Program-made: the position numbers and the translations under genes | NCBI GenBank assembly: GCA_041686375.1 | Contig: JAWLEB010000001.1 | Location: forward strand, 128,745 to 192,744 | DNA length: 64,000 nt | Source of the DNA: JAGXLC01 sp041686375 | GTDB taxonomy: Bacteria; Bacteroidota; Bacteroidia; Bacteroidales; UBA12077 | Direction: 5' to 3' | The notes under the pieces: model-generated | Seen by the model: only the letters and a program-made list of their open reading frames with translations | What the model was told of the DNA's origin: nothing | Databases searched by the model: none | Shown here: positions 29,116-37,542 of the stretch, one piece after another | Layout of the letters: the number at the start of each line of letters is the position of its first letter | How positions within the stretch are numbered: the first letter of the stretch is position 1

Positions 29116-29961
29116 ATGGAAGTATTTGAAACAAAGCAAGCTCTTTCGAAAATCCTGTCGGAATATGCTCGCGAAGATAAAACTATAGGTTTTGTACCTA
29201 CTATGGGTGCATTACATGAGGGTCATTTGTCGTTAATTCGTTGTAGCAAAGAACAAGATGATATTACGGTTGTTAGTATTTTTGTTAATCCAACCCAGTT
29301 TAATCATCAAGCTGACTATGAAAAGTATCCAAGGTTGCTGGATGAGGATTTACAGATACTTGAAAAAGAAGGGTGTAATATTGTATTCACGCCTTCTGAA
29401 AAAGAGATGTATCCTGAAGAAGATATACGAGTATTTGATTTTGGTGAACTAGATAAAGTTATGGAAGGGTATCATCGTCCGGGACACTTTAATGGCGTGG
29501 CACAAATAGTAAGTAAATTTTTTGAAACAATAGAACCTCACAGAGTGTACTTTGGGGACAAGGATTTTCAACAACTTGTCATTATCAGGAAGCTGGTTGA
29601 AAAAATGAATATGACAACTGAAATTGTTCCTTGCCCGATTATGCGGGAAAATAACGGGTTAGCAATGAGTTCAAGAAATAAGCGTTTAAGTAAAGAGGAG
29701 CGGGATAACGCTGCTATGATTTCACAGGTGCTGTTTAAGGTACAGAAGATTGCCACAAAATACACAGTTGAGGAGGTAAAAGAAATGGTAGTTGAGGAAC
29801 TAAACAAAAATCCATATATTGATGTTGAGTACTTTGAAATAGTGAATGAAGAAAATTTAAAACCGATTGAAGACTGGAGTGATACATATCATAAAAGGGC
29901 ATGTATAGCTGCATGGGTAGGTTATATTAGATTAATAGATAATGTGAAATTTTATTTTTAA
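29116..29961 (+). CDS. panC: Pantothenate synthetase
   Basis: PanC joins pantoate and beta-alanine with ATP to make pantothenate, the precursor of coenzyme A. The 281-residue protein has the nucleotidyl-transferase HIGH motif (PTMGALHEGHLSL, near residues 28-40), VNPTQF, the FGDKDFQQL stretch near residue 150, and the MSSRNKRLS loop near 185. Length is normal. panD, which supplies beta-alanine, follows 164 bp downstream, across a structured spacer. Confidence 0.97.
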   Translation: MEVFETKQALSKILSEYAREDKTIGFVPTMGALHEGHLSLIRCSKEQDDITVVSIFVNPTQFNHQADYEKYPRLLDEDLQILEKEGCNIVFTPSEKEMYPEEDIRVFDFGELDKVMEGYHRPGHFNGVAQIVSKFFETIEPHRVYFGDKDFQQLVIIRKLVEKMNMTTEIVPCPIMRENNGLAMSSRNKRLSKEERDNAAMISQVLFKVQKIATKYTVEEVKEMVVEELNKNPYIDVEYFEIVNEENLKPIEDWSDTYHKRACIAAWVGYIRLIDNVKFYF

Positions 29962-29964
29962 TTT

Positions 29965-30035
29965 TGCAACGAAACCCTCATCCACCAGCGTAGTCAAAAA
30001 CCTATGTATAAAGCATGAGGGTTCCCTGAGTTGCA
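29965..30035 (+). repeat. Nested inverted repeat between panC and panD
   Basis: Two arms nest: TGCAAC (29965-29970) with GTTGCA (30030-30035), and inside them AACCCTCAT (29973-29981) with ATGAGGGTT (30015-30023), around a 33-base loop. It begins three bases after the panC stop. There is no following T-run, so a classical terminator is unlikely; an mRNA structure or a short mobile repeat is possible. Confidence 0.55.
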
Positions 30036-30125
30036 CAATGAACTTATGTTGACTCTTGTAGCAATAAGTCTCAGAATATGGAACTAATAATCTAACTTTA
30101 TCTAAATGAAATAACCCGATGAGTT

Positions 30126-30476
30126 ATGAATATTGAACTGGTTAAGTCAAAAATACATAAAGTAACAGTTACTGAAGCCAATCTTCAGTATGTAGGTAGT
30201 ATAACCATTGACGAGGATTTAATGGATGCCGCGAATATTATTGAGAATGAAAAGGTACAGGTTGTAAATATTAATAACGGGGAACGTCTTGAAACCTATG
30301 TAATAAGGGGTGAAAGAGGCTCCGGACATGTTTGCCTCAACGGTCCCGCTGCCCGGAAAGTAGTTGTGGGTGATGTTATTATCATTATTTCTTATGCGTC
30401 GTTGGATTTTGAGGAAGCAAAACAATTTAAACCTCAAATATTATTCCCTGATACATCAACAAATAAATTGGTATAA
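30126..30476 (+). CDS. panD: Aspartate 1-decarboxylase precursor
   Basis: PanD converts aspartate to beta-alanine for pantothenate synthesis. The 116-residue proenzyme cleaves itself between Gly24 and Ser25 (YVGSITID) to create its pyruvoyl cofactor. Other family motifs are ERGSG near residue 62 and LNGPAARKVVVGD near residues 71-83. The length matches the family. The next gene starts six bases downstream. Confidence 0.96.
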   Translation: MNIELVKSKIHKVTVTEANLQYVGSITIDEDLMDAANIIENEKVQVVNINNGERLETYVIRGERGSGHVCLNGPAARKVVVGDVIIIISYASLDFEEAKQFKPQILFPDTSTNKLV

Positions 30477-30481
30477 ACGGA

Positions 30482-31489
30482 TTGAAAAGGTTTTTGTTTA
30501 AAGCGGCGAGGTCTCTTTTTTTCTTAGCCATAGGAATTGTATTGCTCATTTTTGCTTTTAAAGGTGTGAGTTTGGATGATTTGGTGAGTAGCCTGAAACG
30601 GGCTAATTTCTTTTGGGTAGGTTTAGCTCTGATGTTTGCCTTTATTGGATATATAAGTCGTGCCTACCGATGGAGACTACTTATAAAACCGCTTAACTAT
30701 AATCCTCCGATAAAAAATGTATTTTTTGCTTTGATGATAGGGTATACGGCCAATTTCGCGTTTCCCCGAATTGGAGAAATAACGCGATGTGGAACTTTGC
30801 GGAAATCTGACAAAATTCCTGTTGACTCTTTATTAGGGACGGTTATTATTGAAAGAGCAATAGATCTCCTTTTACTAATCGGTATTGTAGTTGGTGTCTT
30901 CTTAGCCAAAATTGATTTTTTTGGAGCCTTCCTCAGTAATAACGTATTTAAACCAATGGTTAAGAAATTGATGGAGGTTTTTCATTTGTCCTCTGTGTGG
31001 AACTGGTTACTACTCGTTGTGATATTGCTGGTATTCTATTTTTTGCTAAAATATCTTAATCGGCGTTTTTCCTCTAATAGATTGTTCAAAAAGATAAAAA
31101 AACTTATTCGTGGGGTTATACGTGGTGTGAAGACAATAGTCAAAATGAAAGACAGATGGAAATTTATTCTTCATACATTCATTATTTGGCTTATGTACTT
31201 TTTGATGACCTATATTTTAGTGTTTGCTTTTCAATCAACTTCACATCTCCAGCCTATTGACGGGTTATTTCTTTTGGTAATTGGGGGTATCGGTATGTCT
31301 GCTCCCGTTCAGGGTGGTATTGGGGTCTTTCACTGGATAAATACATTAGGTTTAACCATGCTTTATAATATTCCCCGGGCTGAAGCTGTGGCATATGCAA
31401 CGGTTTCTCATGAATCACAGTCTGTTCTTGCTATTTTTCTGGGAGGGGTATCTTTCCTTTTGCTTTCAATTCATAAAAACAAAAATTAA
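30482..31489 (+). CDS. Flippase-like / lysylphosphatidylglycerol synthase transmembrane-domain protein
   Basis: This 335-residue polytopic membrane protein belongs to the UPF0104/LPG_synthase_TM family. About seven to eight hydrophobic segments are seen, starting near residues 9-29 and 41-60, with the family region GYTANFAFPRIGEITRC near 82-98 and GGIGMSAPVQGGIGVFHW near 268-285. The frame opens at a TTG at 30482, five bases after panD; no ATG is available near it. Members move or modify lipid-linked substrates, but the substrate here is unknown. A paralogue runs off the right edge of the window (63503-64000). Confidence 0.82.
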   Translation: MKRFLFKAARSLFFLAIGIVLLIFAFKGVSLDDLVSSLKRANFFWVGLALMFAFIGYISRAYRWRLLIKPLNYNPPIKNVFFALMIGYTANFAFPRIGEITRCGTLRKSDKIPVDSLLGTVIIERAIDLLLLIGIVVGVFLAKIDFFGAFLSNNVFKPMVKKLMEVFHLSSVWNWLLLVVILLVFYFLLKYLNRRFSSNRLFKKIKKLIRGVIRGVKTIVKMKDRWKFILHTFIIWLMYFLMTYILVFAFQSTSHLQPIDGLFLLVIGGIGMSAPVQGGIGVFHWINTLGLTMLYNIPRAEAVAYATVSHESQSVLAIFLGGVSFLLLSIHKNKN

Positions 31490-31509
31490 TTTTAAAAAGA
31501 TATTATATT

Positions 31510-32001
31510 ATGGAACATCTAACTTTGATTCATTCTAAAATTGTGAACCCGAATAATTTGGAGCCACTTTTAACCTACTGGAGGTTTAGAAATGATAAGA
31601 TTGTTTTTACAAATGGGTGTTTTGATTTATTGCACAGAGGTCACATAGAATATCTTGCTCAGGCTGCTGACTTGGGCAAAGTGTTGGTTGTAGGTATTAA
31701 TACTGATCTTTCAGTGAAAAAACTAAAGGGTGATGACAGGCCTTTACAGGATGAACAATCAAGGAAAATGATTTTAGCTTCCCTTCGATTTGTAACAACT
31801 GTTGTCCCTTTTGAGGATGATACTCCTTATGAATTGATAAAACAAATAAAGCCAGATGTGCTAGTTAAAGGAGCTGATTACAAAGAGCATGAAATTGTCG
31901 GAGCGGATATAGTCAAGCAAAATAAGGGACAAATCGTTCCTGTTCAATTGACAGAAGGCTATTCCACTTCAGGCATTATAGAGAAGATCCGGAAATCATA
32001 A
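31510..32001 (+). CDS. rfaE2: Heptose 1-phosphate adenylyltransferase-type nucleotidyltransferase (RfaE domain II)
   Basis: The 163-residue enzyme has the cytidylyltransferase-like fold with FTNGCFDLLHRGHIEYL (residues 31-47, HxGH motif) and a C-terminal STSGIIEKI that matches RfaE domain II (HldE/HldC). It is expected to activate D-glycero-beta-D-manno-heptose 1-phosphate with ATP to ADP-heptose for lipopolysaccharide core synthesis. The kinase domain is separate and not in this window. It sits in a run of same-strand genes, five bases before radA. Confidence 0.9.
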   Translation: MEHLTLIHSKIVNPNNLEPLLTYWRFRNDKIVFTNGCFDLLHRGHIEYLAQAADLGKVLVVGINTDLSVKKLKGDDRPLQDEQSRKMILASLRFVTTVVPFEDDTPYELIKQIKPDVLVKGADYKEHEIVGADIVKQNKGQIVPVQLTEGYSTSGIIEKIRKS

Positions 32002-32006
32002 TATTA

Positions 32007-33362
32007 ATGGCTAAAAAAGTTAAAATAACATATCTGTGCACCAATTGTGGAGCAGAATCTCCAAAGTGGGTTGGGAAATGTCCGTATTGTGGAGAATGGA
32101 ATACGTATAAAGAACAAAAAATTGCAAAAGACAGAAGTCATGATCATTATTCGGGGGAGGTTTCTGCTGGGATTCAAAAGCTTACAGAAGTTTCTATTCA
32201 AAACGAAAAGAGAATCTCTACTCAATATTCTGAGGTAGACAGGGTATTGGGTGGAGGGATAGTGTTGGGATCATTGATTTTAGTTGGCGGAGAACCCGGA
32301 ATTGGGAAGTCTACTTTGGCATTACAAATGGCTTTACGGTCAAAAGATACTAAAACACTCTATGTATCAGGGGAGGAAAGTTCAAGGCAAATTAAACTAC
32401 GCGCTGGGAGATTGGGTACAGAGCATGATAACATTTACTTGCTTAATGAAACAGAGTTGGATAATGTGCTTAATCACTGTTCTGAGTTTACCCCTGATTT
32501 ATTGATAGTTGATTCGATTCAAACATTATATTCCAGCCATATTGATTCAACTGCTGGAAGTATTACGCAAGTTAGAGAATGTGCAGCCCAGCTTTTAAAA
32601 TATGCTAAACGGAGCGGTATCCCTGTTTTGTTAATAGGCCATATAAACAAAGATGGAAATATTGCAGGACCAAAGGTTCTGGAGCATATCGTTGATGTGG
32701 TACTCCAGTTCGAGGGGGATTCGAATTATGACTACCGTGTTTTACGATCATTAAAAAACCGTTTTGGCGCTACTTCAGAGATAGGTATATTCGAAATGCA
32801 CAATGATGGATTGAATGAGGTGCATAATCCATCAAAGCTTTTGATCAACTTACGGCAAAATGGGCTCAGTGGGGTTTCAATTGCAGCCACTTTAGATGGA
32901 ATGAGACCCTTTATGGTTGAAATACAATCACTTGTTAGTCCATCGGTATATGGTAATCCGCAACGTTCAGCTACCGGATTTGATATACGCAGACTTTCGA
33001 TGCTGCTTGCTGTGTTGGAGAAAAGATCGGGTCTTAACATATATAACAAGGATGTTTTTCTCAACATTGCCGGAGGAATAAAAGTAGTTGATCCCGCTGT
33101 CGATTTGTCTATAATTACCTCTTTGTTATCATCGGTTTTAGACAAGCCTATTCCTGAACACGTTTGTTTTTCAGGGGAAGTAGGCCTTTCAGGAGAAATT
33201 CGTGCTGTTAGTCAAATTGACCAACGATTAAGCGAAGCAGAGAAAATAGGCTTTAAAAGTATTTATATTTCCGGATATCATAAGGTAAATACAAATAATT
33301 ATAATATTAGTATCACTCAGGTGTATAATCTGGGTGAACTTCTGAAGAGATTATTTAAATAG
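32007..33362 (+). CDS. radA: DNA repair protein RadA
   Basis: RadA is a RecA-like, DnaB-type helicase that extends branches during homologous recombination and repair. The 451-residue protein has the four-cysteine zinc module (CTNCG...CPYCGEW, near residues 11-30), Walker A GGEPGIGKST (near 93-102), the RadA signature KNRFG (near residue 251), and a Lon-protease-like C-terminal domain with GEVGLSGEIRAV near residue 390. The next gene begins three bases after its stop. Confidence 0.97.
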   Translation: MAKKVKITYLCTNCGAESPKWVGKCPYCGEWNTYKEQKIAKDRSHDHYSGEVSAGIQKLTEVSIQNEKRISTQYSEVDRVLGGGIVLGSLILVGGEPGIGKSTLALQMALRSKDTKTLYVSGEESSRQIKLRAGRLGTEHDNIYLLNETELDNVLNHCSEFTPDLLIVDSIQTLYSSHIDSTAGSITQVRECAAQLLKYAKRSGIPVLLIGHINKDGNIAGPKVLEHIVDVVLQFEGDSNYDYRVLRSLKNRFGATSEIGIFEMHNDGLNEVHNPSKLLINLRQNGLSGVSIAATLDGMRPFMVEIQSLVSPSVYGNPQRSATGFDIRRLSMLLAVLEKRSGLNIYNKDVFLNIAGGIKVVDPAVDLSIITSLLSSVLDKPIPEHVCFSGEVGLSGEIRAVSQIDQRLSEAEKIGFKSIYISGYHKVNTNNYNISITQVYNLGELLKRLFK

Positions 33363-33365
33363 GTC

Positions 33366-35069
33366 ATGGAAAAACCATTGTTATCCATAAAAGATTTATC
33401 CATAGCATTTAGAAATAATGGCAAACTGTTTAAGGCTGTGGATCAAATTAACCTTGAATTCAGAAAGGGTGATTCATGGGGTATTGTTGGTGAATCAGGT
33501 TCAGGGAAATCAATAACAGCATTGTCTATACTAAAATTATTGCCTACAGGGGCTCTTGTTTTGGATGGGAGCATAGAATTCAGACAAAATGACGGAAAGC
33601 TTTTGGATTTGTTACATACAAGTGAGCGATTGTTAAGGAAGATACGTGGCAATAATATTTCAATTATCTTTCAGGAGCCGATGAATTCCTTAAATCCTGT
33701 TCACAGATGCGGAATGCAGGTTGTTGAAAATATTCTTGAACATCAGGCTTTAACGAAAGATGAAGCCAAAGCTTTAACGCTTGAGCTTTTTTCGGAAGTT
33801 AAACTGCCAACACCCCAGAGAATTTTTAATAGCTACCCTCACGAATTATCCGGAGGACAGAGGCAGCGTGTAATGATAGCTATGGCTCTGTCTTGTAATC
33901 CTGAAATCTTAATTGCTGATGAACCTACAACAGCCCTCGATGTTACGGTACAGAAATCAATTCTGGCTTTATTGAAAAGTTTGAAAGAAAAATATGGCAT
34001 GAGTCTGATTTTTATTTCACATGATTTAAGTGTAGTTTCTGAAGTTTCTGATTATATAGCTGTAATGCATAATGGAAGAATTGTTGAGAAAAATAAGGCA
34101 AAAGAAATTTTTACAAACCCGCAGGATGACTATACTAAGGGCTTACTGGCATGCCGTCCTTCATTATCGAAAAAATCCATCAGGCTTCTGACTCTTAACG
34201 ATTTTCTTAAAAATAAAAAGAAAGAGGGAAAGGTTATTAATGAGAGTGTTGAGTTACAAGACAAAACAGAAGATCAAATTCTTATTAGAGCAGAGAAAGT
34301 TTCCAAATCTTATCCAGTTAAGTGGAATTTTTTTGGAAAGGTAAGTAAGTCATTTCCTGCGTTAAAAGATATTGATCTTATAATTAAAAAGGGAGAAGTT
34401 TTGGGTGTCGTTGGTGAGTCAGGAAGTGGAAAATCCACATTAGGAAAGGTTATTCTCGGTCTTTTACGTCCGGAAATGGGAAAGATCTACTTTCAGCAGA
34501 AGCTTTTGGATTCCTTCAGACGAAAGAATCTTGCAGATTTCCGGAAAAAGGCACAAATTGTATTTCAGGATCCTTATGCATCACTTAACCCAAGGCAATC
34601 TGTGGGGAAAATAATTTCCGAACCCCTTGAATTTTATAAATACTACTCCAGCAAAAGAGAGCGTAAAGAGAGGGCTATAGAGCTCCTTAACAACGTCAAA
34701 CTCGGTGAAGAATATTATAACCGTTATCCGCATGAATTGTCCGGAGGACAGAGACAGCGGGTCGCAATAGCTCGTGTTTTGGCAGTGCAACCGGAACTGA
34801 TAATTTGTGATGAAGTAGTAAGTGCCTTAGATGTTTCTGTACAAGCCGAAATACTGAATTTATTAAAGGAAATGAAAGAAATGTACAATTTGACATATAT
34901 TTTTATTTCCCATGATTTCGCCGTGATACGTTTTATGTCAGATCGAATAACTGTAATGCACAAGGGGAAAATAATTGAATACGGAGATACTGATCAAGTT
35001 TTGCATGCTCCTGTTAATCGGTACACAAAAGAGCTATTGAGCTCTATTCCGGAAACCGGTTATTTTTAG
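33366..35069 (+). CDS. ABC transporter ATPase with two nucleotide-binding domains (peptide/opine type)
   Basis: The 567-residue protein fuses two ATPase domains of the OppD/OppF kind. Domain 1 has GESGSGKS (near 42-49), LSGGQRQRV (near 160) and LIADEPTTALD. Domain 2 repeats these: GESGSGKST (near 350), LSGGQRQRVAIAR (near 460) and LIICDEVVSALD. YejF, GsiA and similar subunits have this layout and drive import of peptides or related compounds; no permease or binding protein is adjacent. Its stop overlaps the convergent PBP gene by four bases. Confidence 0.9.
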   Translation: MEKPLLSIKDLSIAFRNNGKLFKAVDQINLEFRKGDSWGIVGESGSGKSITALSILKLLPTGALVLDGSIEFRQNDGKLLDLLHTSERLLRKIRGNNISIIFQEPMNSLNPVHRCGMQVVENILEHQALTKDEAKALTLELFSEVKLPTPQRIFNSYPHELSGGQRQRVMIAMALSCNPEILIADEPTTALDVTVQKSILALLKSLKEKYGMSLIFISHDLSVVSEVSDYIAVMHNGRIVEKNKAKEIFTNPQDDYTKGLLACRPSLSKKSIRLLTLNDFLKNKKKEGKVINESVELQDKTEDQILIRAEKVSKSYPVKWNFFGKVSKSFPALKDIDLIIKKGEVLGVVGESGSGKSTLGKVILGLLRPEMGKIYFQQKLLDSFRRKNLADFRKKAQIVFQDPYASLNPRQSVGKIISEPLEFYKYYSSKRERKERAIELLNNVKLGEEYYNRYPHELSGGQRQRVAIARVLAVQPELIICDEVVSALDVSVQAEILNLLKEMKEMYNLTYIFISHDFAVIRFMSDRITVMHKGKIIEYGDTDQVLHAPVNRYTKELLSSIPETGYF

Positions 35070-37450
35070 AAGAAGTCGTCATCTTCCCCTTTCCTTTCGC
35101 TATCATCATTTTCATACTCTTCACAATCCAGAATAAGATTAAAGCCTTCTGGCTCCTCAAATTCATCGTCAGGAGACACAGACACTTTTTTCTTGAGCGT
35201 ATCATCTTCATAGATTTTTTCCATATAAAGTGCCCAAATGGGAAGCGCCATATTGGCACCTTGTCCTAGTTTAATACCATCAAAATGAATACTTCTGTGT
35301 TCACCTCCTACCCAGGCTCCTGACACCAAATTAGGTGTCACACCCATGAACCAACCATCCGATTGATTTTGAGTGGTCCCGGTTTTTCCTGCAATTTCAC
35401 TTTCAAAATCATATTTGCGACGTAAACGCACGGCTGTTCCATTATCAACTACATTTTGCAAGAGATTAAGCATTAAATATGCCGTTTGTTCACCTATAGC
35501 CTCTCTTTCTTCAGGTTTGAATGAGGATATTTCATTGCCATTTTTATCTTCTATGCGGTCAATAAACTGAGGCTTTATGTATACCCCTTTATTTGCATAA
35601 GTGCTGTAAGCCCCAACCATTTCGTACAATGAAATTTCTGCTGTTCCCAGAAAGATTGAGGGCACTGGGTCAATGTTGCTTTCTATCCCCATTTTTTGCA
35701 TAACATCAATAACTGCTTGTGGGTTGAACTGTTTGATTAACCACGCAGAAATCCAGTTTACAGAATTTGTCAAACCCCATTTCAGCGTTACCATTTTTCC
35801 GTCTTTATCCGATGGGCCACTGTTTTTTGGTGTCCATGTTGTATCATTTATGTGAAAAGTAGAAGGCACATTGGCTACCTCATGGCAAGGGGAGTATCCT
35901 TCTTGCATGGCCAGTGTATACAAAAATGGTTTAATTGTCGAGCCAACTTGCCTTTGACTTTGTCTAACATGATCGTATTTAAAATATCTATAATCAGGTC
36001 CACCTACATATGCTTTTATATGTCCATTATGCGGATCCATAGACATAAATCCGGCTCGTAAAAAGTGTTTGTAATGTAAAATAGAGTCCAGTGGGGACAT
36101 CACAGTATCTTTAAGTCCGTCCCAGGAAAAAACCTGCATCTCCACTGGTTTGTTGAAGATGGCACGGATGGAATCTTCATCGAGTCCTTTATTCGATAAT
36201 GAATAATATCGTTTTGTCTCTTTTACAGCACGGTTTATAATTTTATCCCTCTCATTTTCAGACAAGTCTTTTGAAAAAGGCGCCTTTGAAATGTCCTCTT
36301 TTTCTTTGAAAAATTCTTTCTGTAAATCGTTTCCAAGATGTTCTTTTACCGCTTCTTCTGCATATTCCTGCATCTTTGAGTTTATGGTAGTATATATTTT
36401 TAATCCGTCTTTATATAAGTCATAAGGTTCTCCATTAGGCTTTTGGTTTTTATTACACCATCCGTAAAGCGGATTGTTCGCCCATTCTATTGAGTCTTTC
36501 CAATAGGATTGATAGGTTAAATAATTGATTTTTTGTGGTTTGTTTTTTGTTAGTAAAGTTCTTAGTTGTTCTCTGAAGTATGTAGCCATCCCTTTGTTAT
36601 GGGTTTCTAAATTCAAATCAAGTTCTATCGGCAATATACTTAACGAGTCAAATTGGTGGTCTGTTAAAAAGTCATATTTATTCATCTGTCCCAAAACAAT
36701 ATTTCTCCGCTGCTTTGACCTTTCGGGATTTAAAATAGGACTGTATTTGGTAGGAGCTTTGAGGAGTCCGATTAAAGTTGCTGCTTCTTCCGTCTTCAGG
36801 GAATCCGGCTCCGTACTGAAGAATGTTTGAGATGCCGATTTAATTCCATATGACTGAGCTCCAAAAGGGACAGTGTTAAGGTACATTGCAATTATTTCAT
36901 TCTTAGTATAATTCCTTTCTAATTTAATTGCAGTAACCCATTCTTTAAATTTATTTATTGAGAGATTCATTAGATAAACGAAGCGCGAACTATACTGTGC
37001 CCTATCTCTTGGAAACAGGTTTTTAGCTAATTGCTGGGTTATGGTACTACCTCCTCCTGAGCTTTGACCCAGAAGAATCGTTTTAAAGGTTACTCGCATT
37101 AATCCACGTGGATCAATTCCTGAATGCTTATTAAACCGAATGTCTTCTGTTGCTAATAAAGCATTTACAATCTTGGGAGAAATTTCCTTAAATTCGACAT
37201 ATGTTCTATTTTGCCTGTAGTATTTCCCCAGTGTTTTATTATCTTCTGAAATTACCTGTGAAGCTAAACTATTATCAGGGTTTTCCAGCTCTTTAAATGT
37301 TGGCATCGGCCCAAAAACTTCTGCTCCTATTAAAGTAAAAATGATAAGCAATAAACAAATTGGTAGCACAATGATTAACCAGAACAAGCGTATATAAAAT
37401 TTTTTGGTAAATTTCTTCTTATCCTTCATAATCTCTTTCCTTTTGGTCAA
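35066..37450 (-). CDS. Class A penicillin-binding protein 1A (glycosyltransferase/transpeptidase)
   Basis: The 794-residue bifunctional enzyme polymerises and cross-links peptidoglycan. A membrane anchor lies at about residues 20-43. The GT51 domain has ATEDIRFNKHSGID with the catalytic Glu near residue 98 and GGSTITQQLAKNLF. The transpeptidase domain has the nucleophile in VGSTIKPF (SxxK, near residue 497), the SVN motif, and KTGTTQ near residue 686. The start could be the ATG at 37450 or, 21 bases later, at 37429. The C-terminus is an acidic tail ending in Phe-Phe. It is transcribed alone and converges with the ABC ATPase. Confidence 0.94.
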   Translation of the reverse strand: MTKRKEIMKDKKKFTKKFYIRLFWLIIVLPICLLLIIFTLIGAEVFGPMPTFKELENPDNSLASQVISEDNKTLGKYYRQNRTYVEFKEISPKIVNALLATEDIRFNKHSGIDPRGLMRVTFKTILLGQSSGGGSTITQQLAKNLFPRDRAQYSSRFVYLMNLSINKFKEWVTAIKLERNYTKNEIIAMYLNTVPFGAQSYGIKSASQTFFSTEPDSLKTEEAATLIGLLKAPTKYSPILNPERSKQRRNIVLGQMNKYDFLTDHQFDSLSILPIELDLNLETHNKGMATYFREQLRTLLTKNKPQKINYLTYQSYWKDSIEWANNPLYGWCNKNQKPNGEPYDLYKDGLKIYTTINSKMQEYAEEAVKEHLGNDLQKEFFKEKEDISKAPFSKDLSENERDKIINRAVKETKRYYSLSNKGLDEDSIRAIFNKPVEMQVFSWDGLKDTVMSPLDSILHYKHFLRAGFMSMDPHNGHIKAYVGGPDYRYFKYDHVRQSQRQVGSTIKPFLYTLAMQEGYSPCHEVANVPSTFHINDTTWTPKNSGPSDKDGKMVTLKWGLTNSVNWISAWLIKQFNPQAVIDVMQKMGIESNIDPVPSIFLGTAEISLYEMVGAYSTYANKGVYIKPQFIDRIEDKNGNEISSFKPEEREAIGEQTAYLMLNLLQNVVDNGTAVRLRRKYDFESEIAGKTGTTQNQSDGWFMGVTPNLVSGAWVGGEHRSIHFDGIKLGQGANMALPIWALYMEKIYEDDTLKKKVSVSPDDEFEEPEGFNLILDCEEYENDDSERKGEDDDFF

Positions 37451-37497
37451 ATTAAAGAATTAATATGATATATTTTATTTTGGTTTTTCAAAAGTAT

Positions 37498-37505
37498 TAA
37501 CTTTG
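37498..37505 (+). promoter_or_regulatory. -7 promoter element of topA
   Basis: TAACTTTG fits TAnnTTTG exactly, 37 bases before the topA ATG. A TTTG lies at 37479-37482, but the 15-base spacing is shorter than usual. Confidence 0.4.
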
Positions 37506-37542
37506 CCCTGTTTATTTTTATTATATAAATCCCATAATTTCT

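Noticed and set aside
29965..30035. Known pan riboswitch-like motif
   Set aside because: The described pan motif is upstream of pan genes in Firmicutes and has a different bulged-stem shape; this element is between panC and panD and does not match it.
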